The notes under the pieces were generated by a model. That model was not told the DNA's origin. It saw nothing but the letters and a program-made list of their open reading frames with translations, and searched no databases. Made by a program: the position numbers and the translations under genes. A stretch of DNA of 64,000 bases, taken from assembly GCA_023389575.1 (NCBI GenBank), contig JAEWEG010000032.1:24535-88534 (forward strand), in the 5' to 3' direction. The stretch comes from Chloroflexota bacterium. GTDB lineage: Bacteria > Chloroflexota > Chloroflexia > Thermomicrobiales > UBA6265. Positions within the stretch are counted from its first letter, which is position 1. Each line of letters begins with the position of its first letter. Below, piece by piece: positions 60,118 to 64,000 of this stretch.

Positions 60118-61314
60118 GTGACGAATGGTACAGGCGGTTGGATCGACAAGGTCTCGCGGGACGACATCGTGGATGTCTCGAAGGCCCTCGTCTCGATTCC
60201 CAGCGTAAGCGGCGATGAACTCGAGGTCATGACCTTCGTCCAGCAATGGCTGGACGAGCGTGGCATTTCCTATGTGGTCACCTCGAAGGACCCGACCCGT
60301 CCCAACGTCATCGCGACGGTTGGCGATGTCGAAACCGGCCCCATCATCGCCATGAACGGCCATCTCGACACCGTCCCCATCTCCGACGCCTCCTCCTGGA
60401 AGACCGATCCGTTCGAAGGTGTCGTCAGCGACGATGGCTCGCGCCTGTACGGGCGTGGCGCGTCCGACATGAAGAGCTCCGTCGGCGTGATGATGACCAT
60501 GCTCGAACTCTTCCGCGACGCGAAGCTCGACGGCGCCCTCCAGGCTCACATCGTGTCCGATGAGGAGGTCGGCGCCGAGTTCGGGACGCTCCATGTGCTG
60601 GAAGAGATCGAGGCCGGCCGTCTTCCTCGCCCCGACTACGTCTTCATCGGCGAGGGCAGCGAACTGAAGGTCCGCAACGCCGAGCGTGGCGGACTCGCCA
60701 TCAACGTCACCTTCCTCGGCCGTGCCTCCCACACCGCCGCAGCCCGGGTCACCGGCATCAACGCCATCGCCAAGGCCGCCAAGGGTGTCCTCGCGCTGGA
60801 GGAACACCTGGAGCAGTTCCACCCCTCCATCGGCCATCCGGTCATCAGCGTCAACATGATCGAAGGCGGTGTGGCCCACAACGTCGTCCCGGGCTCCTGC
60901 ACCATCTCCATCGATCGCCGCCTCATCCCGGGCGAAACGAAGGAATCGGTTGTCGCGGATATCGTCGCCAAGTTCGACGCCATCGCCGCCGAGGACCCGG
61001 ACTTCCGGTACGAGCTGGATGTCGACCCGGACGGCAGCTACATCGCGGCCAACATCACGCCCGAGGACTCGCCGCTGGTCCAGGCCTTCCAGGAGAGCGT
61101 TCGCCGCGTCCTGAACAAGGAACCGGAGTTCTTCGTCCAGTGGGCGGGCATGACCGATGGTCGCTTCTACCGGCAGCACAACATCGACACCGTCGGCATG
61201 GGCCCACGCGGTGAAGGCGCCCACGGCGCGAACGAATCGATCCGGATCGACGACCTCGTGCTCGAAGGCAAGATCTACGCCGAAACCATCGCCCGGCTCC
61301 TCAACGCCCGGTAA
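60118..61314 (+). CDS. M20 family metallopeptidase (ArgE/DapE/CPG2 type)
   Basis: A 398-residue zinc hydrolase. Metal ligands appear in MNGHLDTVP (His, with catalytic Asp), YGRGASDMKSSVG (bridging Asp), SDEEVGAEFG (general base Glu-Glu), FIGEGSE (Glu) and the C-terminal GEGAHGANESI (His). A lid dimerisation domain (LAINVTFLGRASHTAAARVT) lies between. Members act as acetylornithine deacetylase, succinyl-diaminopimelate desuccinylase or carboxypeptidase; no arg or dap gene is adjacent, so the substrate is open. GTG 60118 follows AAGGGG. Confidence 0.93.
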   Translation: MTNGTGGWIDKVSRDDIVDVSKALVSIPSVSGDELEVMTFVQQWLDERGISYVVTSKDPTRPNVIATVGDVETGPIIAMNGHLDTVPISDASSWKTDPFEGVVSDDGSRLYGRGASDMKSSVGVMMTMLELFRDAKLDGALQAHIVSDEEVGAEFGTLHVLEEIEAGRLPRPDYVFIGEGSELKVRNAERGGLAINVTFLGRASHTAAARVTGINAIAKAAKGVLALEEHLEQFHPSIGHPVISVNMIEGGVAHNVVPGSCTISIDRRLIPGETKESVVADIVAKFDAIAAEDPDFRYELDVDPDGSYIAANITPEDSPLVQAFQESVRRVLNKEPEFFVQWAGMTDGRFYRQHNIDTVGMGPRGEGAHGANESIRIDDLVLEGKIYAETIARLLNAR

Positions 61315-61317
61315 TCC

Positions 61318-61366
61318 AAGCGCGGGCATGGACAGCTACACAATACCTGTCCATGCCCGCGCTTTT
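61318..61366 (+). terminator. Strong intrinsic terminator after the M20 gene
   Basis: A perfect 18-base-pair stem (61318-61335 with 61347-61364) with an 11-base loop and a T-run CTTTTG at its end, 4 bases after the stop. It is the longest perfect stem in the window. Confidence 0.9.
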
Positions 61367-61370
61367 GCCC

Positions 61371-61500
61371 ACTATTGACGCCATGTAGCCGCCAACTATT
61401 GCCGTCATGCCGAGCGGAGCGAGGCACCCCCGGACGAAGTCCATCCGCTGCCAGGCGGACTCCCATTGGGGGATGTCCCGATGCTCGCCTCTGAAACACG
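61371..61500. repeat. Candidate dispersed intergenic repeat with short direct repeats
   Basis: Two 15-base near-identical units (61371-61385 and 61395-61409, 13 of 15 matching, 24-base period) are followed by TGCCGAGCGGAGCGAGGCA (61408-61426), a semi-palindrome of a kind often seen as multi-copy intergenic elements. The rest of the gap to 61595 has no gene, and its composition differs from neighbours. Only one copy lies in this window, so the repeat status is a hypothesis. Confidence 0.4.
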
Positions 61501-61595
61501 ACGCCTATTGGCCAGTCCAGACCAAAGCCCGTGAAGACCGAAGCGTGGCATGTCCTCCCTGGTTGAATTCACCATACTCGCTTAACCGATGGCGC

Positions 61596-63557
61596 CTACG
61601 CTCTCGCCAACGCCGCGATCTCCTCGATCGCGCTCGGGTTCTCCAGCGCGGACAACTCGCCGGGCGGCAATCCCAGCCAGGCCGCCCGGGCCACCCGCCG
61701 CATGATCTTCGCGTTCCTCGTCCGCGGCAGGTCGCTCACGAACACCACCCGCTCCGGCCTCAGGGCCGCGCCAAGCTGCGTCCCGATGAACCGGCAAACC
61801 TCCAGCGCCACCTCGTCGTTCACCTCCGCGCCCGGCGCCGCGATCGCGAACACGATCGCGGTGTCGCCCTTCACCGGATGGGGCACGCTGATCGCGGCCG
61901 CCTCGCGCACCAGGGCGTGGGCCACGGCCGCGCTCTCCAACTCGGACGGACCGATCCGCTTGCCCGCGATGTTGAGCGTATCGTCCGATCGTCCCCGGAT
62001 GAACCAGAACCCGTCGTCGTCGATCTCCGCGTAATCGCCATGCACCCACACATCGGGAAGCCGCGACCAGTACGTCTCTTCGTAGCGGGCGGGGTTCTTC
62101 CAGATCCCGTTGGTCATGCCAACCCACGGCTCGCGCACGATGAGTTCGCCCACGCCAGACCGGATCGGCTGTCCCACTTCGTCCACGACATCCGCCACCA
62201 TGCCTGGCACCGGACCCGAGAAGCCGCATGGCTTCGAGGGGGTGATGGTGAATCCGGAGACGATGCCGCCCGATGTCTCGGTGCCGCCCGAGTAGTTGAT
62301 GATCGGGCAGCGTCCCTCTCCAACCACCTCGAAGTACCACCACCACGGATCGGGGTTCCACGTCTCCCCGGTCGACCCAAGCGCCCGAAGCGATGACCGG
62401 TCCGTGGCTTCCACCACCGCGTCGCCGTGCGGCATCAGCGCCCTGATCGCGGTCGGCGCCAGCCCGAGCGTCGTCACCCGGTGACGCTCCACCATCTTCC
62501 AGATGCGATCTGGCCCCGGATAATCCGGCGTTCCCTCCAGCAGCACGATCGCCGCGCCGAGCGTCAGTCCGCCGCACACCAGCCACGGCCCCATCATCCA
62601 GCCCATATCGGTCAGCCAGAAGACAACATCGTCACGCTGCACATCGAAGCAGTACGCCATGTCGTGCGTGGCCTTGATCGGGAACCCGGCGTGGATATGC
62701 ACCGAGCCCTTGGGCTTCCCGGTCGTGCCGGAGGTGTACAGGATCATGCAGGGATCGTCCGCGGCCGTTTGGACCGTCTCGAACTCGGTCGACGCCTGCG
62801 GCACCACATCGTGCCACCACACGTCGCGCCCGTCCCGCCAGGACACCTCGCCACCAAGCCGCTTGAGAACGAGCGAGTGCCGCACGTTCGGCAGGCGCTC
62901 CAGCGCCCTGTCGGCCACGTCCTTCATTCGCACCGGCTTGCCGCGCCGGGGGAAACCATCGGCTGTCACCAGCACGGTCGCCTCGCAGTCCTCCAGGCGC
63001 GAAACGATTGCCTCTTCCCCATATCCAGAGAACAGCGGCACATACACCGCTCCCAGCTTGCCGCAGGCCAGCGTCGCCGCCACGATTTCGAGCGACATCG
63101 GCATGAAGATACCGACCCGGTCGCCCTTGCCGACGCCCAGCGCCCGCAACGCGTTGGCCGCCTGATTGGTCAACGCGTCCAGTTCGGCGAAGGTCAGCGT
63201 CCGCTGCGATTCGTCATCACCTTCCCAGATCACCGCCGTACGGTCGCCGTCCGCGCGGGCGTGCCGCTCAAGCGCGCTGGTCACGTAGTTGAAGCCCGCG
63301 CCGGGGAACCACCTGGGCCACGCCTTGCCGCGCTCCAGGTTCCAGACCGCCTCGAACGGTCTGTGCCACTCCAGGTCGAGGTCCGCCAGCACGGCCTTCC
63401 AGTAGCCCTCCGGATCATCCGCCACCACGTCGTACAGCGCGGAGAGCCGCGGAACCCGCATCCTTGCCATCAATCGCCGCAGATTGCTGCGCTCGATCGT
63501 CGCCTCATCAGGATCCCACGCTATTACGTCCGCATCGTTGTCCATCGTGGTGGTCAT
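61596..63557 (-). CDS. AMP-forming acyl-CoA synthetase (acetyl/acetoacetyl-CoA synthetase type)
   Basis: Adenylates a carboxylic acid and transfers it to CoA. The 653-residue protein has an ACS N-terminal segment (YWKAVLADLDLEWHRPFEAV), the P-loop-like ILYTSGTTGKPKGSVH, NYSGGTETSGGIV (usually YGxTE), HGDYAEIDDDGFWFIRGRSD with the hinge Asp, and the catalytic Lys in RNAKIMRR. Length agrees with Acs or AacS. The Trp that blocks the acyl pocket in acetyl-CoA synthetase is not evident at YSGGTE, so a larger or branched acid is possible. ATG 63557 or 63545 may be used. It is isolated on the minus strand. Confidence 0.9.
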   Translation of the reverse strand: MTTTMDNDADVIAWDPDEATIERSNLRRLMARMRVPRLSALYDVVADDPEGYWKAVLADLDLEWHRPFEAVWNLERGKAWPRWFPGAGFNYVTSALERHARADGDRTAVIWEGDDESQRTLTFAELDALTNQAANALRALGVGKGDRVGIFMPMSLEIVAATLACGKLGAVYVPLFSGYGEEAIVSRLEDCEATVLVTADGFPRRGKPVRMKDVADRALERLPNVRHSLVLKRLGGEVSWRDGRDVWWHDVVPQASTEFETVQTAADDPCMILYTSGTTGKPKGSVHIHAGFPIKATHDMAYCFDVQRDDVVFWLTDMGWMMGPWLVCGGLTLGAAIVLLEGTPDYPGPDRIWKMVERHRVTTLGLAPTAIRALMPHGDAVVEATDRSSLRALGSTGETWNPDPWWWYFEVVGEGRCPIINYSGGTETSGGIVSGFTITPSKPCGFSGPVPGMVADVVDEVGQPIRSGVGELIVREPWVGMTNGIWKNPARYEETYWSRLPDVWVHGDYAEIDDDGFWFIRGRSDDTLNIAGKRIGPSELESAAVAHALVREAAAISVPHPVKGDTAIVFAIAAPGAEVNDEVALEVCRFIGTQLGAALRPERVVFVSDLPRTRNAKIMRRVARAAWLGLPPGELSALENPSAIEEIAALARA

Positions 63558-63711
63558 TCCGATCCTTACCCCAGGGGTGATTCGCGAGACTGTTCACGCT
63601 GCTGCCTGCAATTCTTCCCACCTCCGGGCATCACCGTCAACTCCCGGCGCGGTGCATTGTCGACCTGACCTTCCCACGCCAGCATCGGGAGAGGCGGTTC
63701 CCTGAACGGCA

Positions 63712-63740
63712 AACGCCTGGGGATGTATTCCCCAGGCGTT
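63712..63740 (-). terminator. Terminator of the GlsB-like gene
   Basis: A perfect 12-base-pair stem (63712-63723 with 63729-63740) and a 5-base loop lie 51 bases beyond the stop of the GlsB-like gene on the minus strand, followed by TGCCG. The rest of the interval 63558-63791 has no gene. Confidence 0.65.
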
Positions 63741-63791
63741 CGCGTGAGCGGCGTTGCCGCCCACTCATTTCATTGTCAGGGCCGATGACGG

Positions 63792-64000
63792 TTAGGCGTT
63801 TCGCCGGCCCGTGATCATCGAGAACAGGAAGGACACGATGAGCGCGCCGATGATCGCGATGATCAGGCTGCCGATCGAGAAGTCGATCACGTTGTCGGAG
63901 TCGGTGATGAGGTTCCAGAGGAACCCGCCCACCAGGGCCCCAACCACGCCGAGGATGATATTCCCGATCCAGCCCTGCTGGTCATTCGTCTTGTTGATCA
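63792..64000 (-). CDS. Partial GlsB/YeaQ/YmgE family membrane protein
   Basis: The 3' end of a small membrane protein runs off the right edge; its start is not visible. About 69 residues can be read: DQQGWIGNIILGVVGALVGG, then a short polar loop (WNLITDSDNVIDFS) and the second helix SIGSLIIAIIGALIVSFLFS, ending ITGRRNA. The GWIGNIILGVVGALVGG pattern is characteristic of the transglycosylase-associated (GlsB/YeaQ) family, small stress-related inner membrane proteins of unknown mechanism. The stop is at 63792-63794. Confidence 0.88.
   Translation of the reverse strand, partial: INKTNDQQGWIGNIILGVVGALVGGFLWNLITDSDNVIDFSIGSLIIAIIGALIVSFLFSMITGRRNA

Noticed and set aside
61371..61409. Considered as part of a CRISPR array
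   Set aside because: Only two imperfect 15-base units with a 9-base gap; no spacer-length intervals and no cas genes.

Overview
The window looks like a chromosomal segment of a high-GC bacterium of the Chloroflexota, most likely a Thermomicrobia/Sphaerobacter-type lineage. This is an inference from gene content: a HemC-HemD fusion, an F420/FMN luciferase-like oxidoreductase, DarA, Cu/Zn SOD, an RqcH/FakA/DegV set with Firmicutes-like gene order, and a SepIVA-like protein with actinobacterial gene order. No rRNA, CRISPR array, transposase or phage gene was seen. About 57 protein genes and one tRNA (Leu, CAA) account for nearly all of the sequence.

Layout. 1-5.3 kb: coaBC, threonine aldolase and a membrane Ser/Thr kinase (minus strand), divergent from an MFS exporter. 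5.3-12 kb: a PhoR/WalK-type histidine kinase with its response regulator, then hemE, hemB and fused hemCD, all minus strand. 12.2-13.3 kb: rplU-rpmA-rpmE with a strong terminator. 13.4-17.6 kb: XRE regulator, a degenerate PfkB-like protein, queG and a GH51 arabinofuranosidase. 17.7-38.9 kb: a long conserved housekeeping block, rpmB / asp23-fakA-degV-degV-recG / rsmD-coaD-SepIVA-like / DUF177-rpmF / fabH-fabG-accC-asp23-nusB / acpP-tatC, interrupted by an acyltransferase, a 14-TM DHA2 exporter and a flavodoxin-membrane protein pair. 38.9-47.4 kb: rqcH, gmk, def, priA, ppc. 47.5-56.4 kb: accessory region with an MMPL transporter, GNAT, S9 peptidase, secreted Cu/Zn SOD, LLM oxidoreductase, YdcF-like protein and an APH-fold protein whose gene follows tRNA-Leu. 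56.6-64 kb: rimI-like, tsaD, inositol monophosphatase family, darA, M20 peptidase, an acyl-CoA/acetoacetyl-CoA synthetase and the 3' end of a GlsB/YeaQ-type membrane protein.

How the genes work together. The lipid genes form a theme: FakA plus two FakB-like DegV proteins (activation of exogenous fatty acids), FabH, FabG, AccC and AcpP (de novo synthesis), and two Asp23/Gls24 proteins, one coupled to fakA and one to accC. CoaBC, CoaD and AcpP link coenzyme A to the same pathway. The hem genes give consecutive steps from 5-aminolevulinate to coproporphyrinogen III. RqcH, Def, PriA, NusB, TsaD, QueG and the ribosomal proteins serve translation and genome maintenance.

The most unusual items are a NusB with a large internal insertion and a basic N-terminal extension, a PfkB-like protein that has lost the catalytic GAGD motif, a SepIVA-like septation protein outside Actinobacteria, several start codons placed exactly six bases after a -10-like hexamer (possible leaderless mRNAs), and a candidate dispersed intergenic repeat near 61.4 kb. 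I did not find a clearly new multi-gene defence or mobile system; the strongest candidate for an undescribed functional unit is the paired Asp23-lipid enzyme arrangement.
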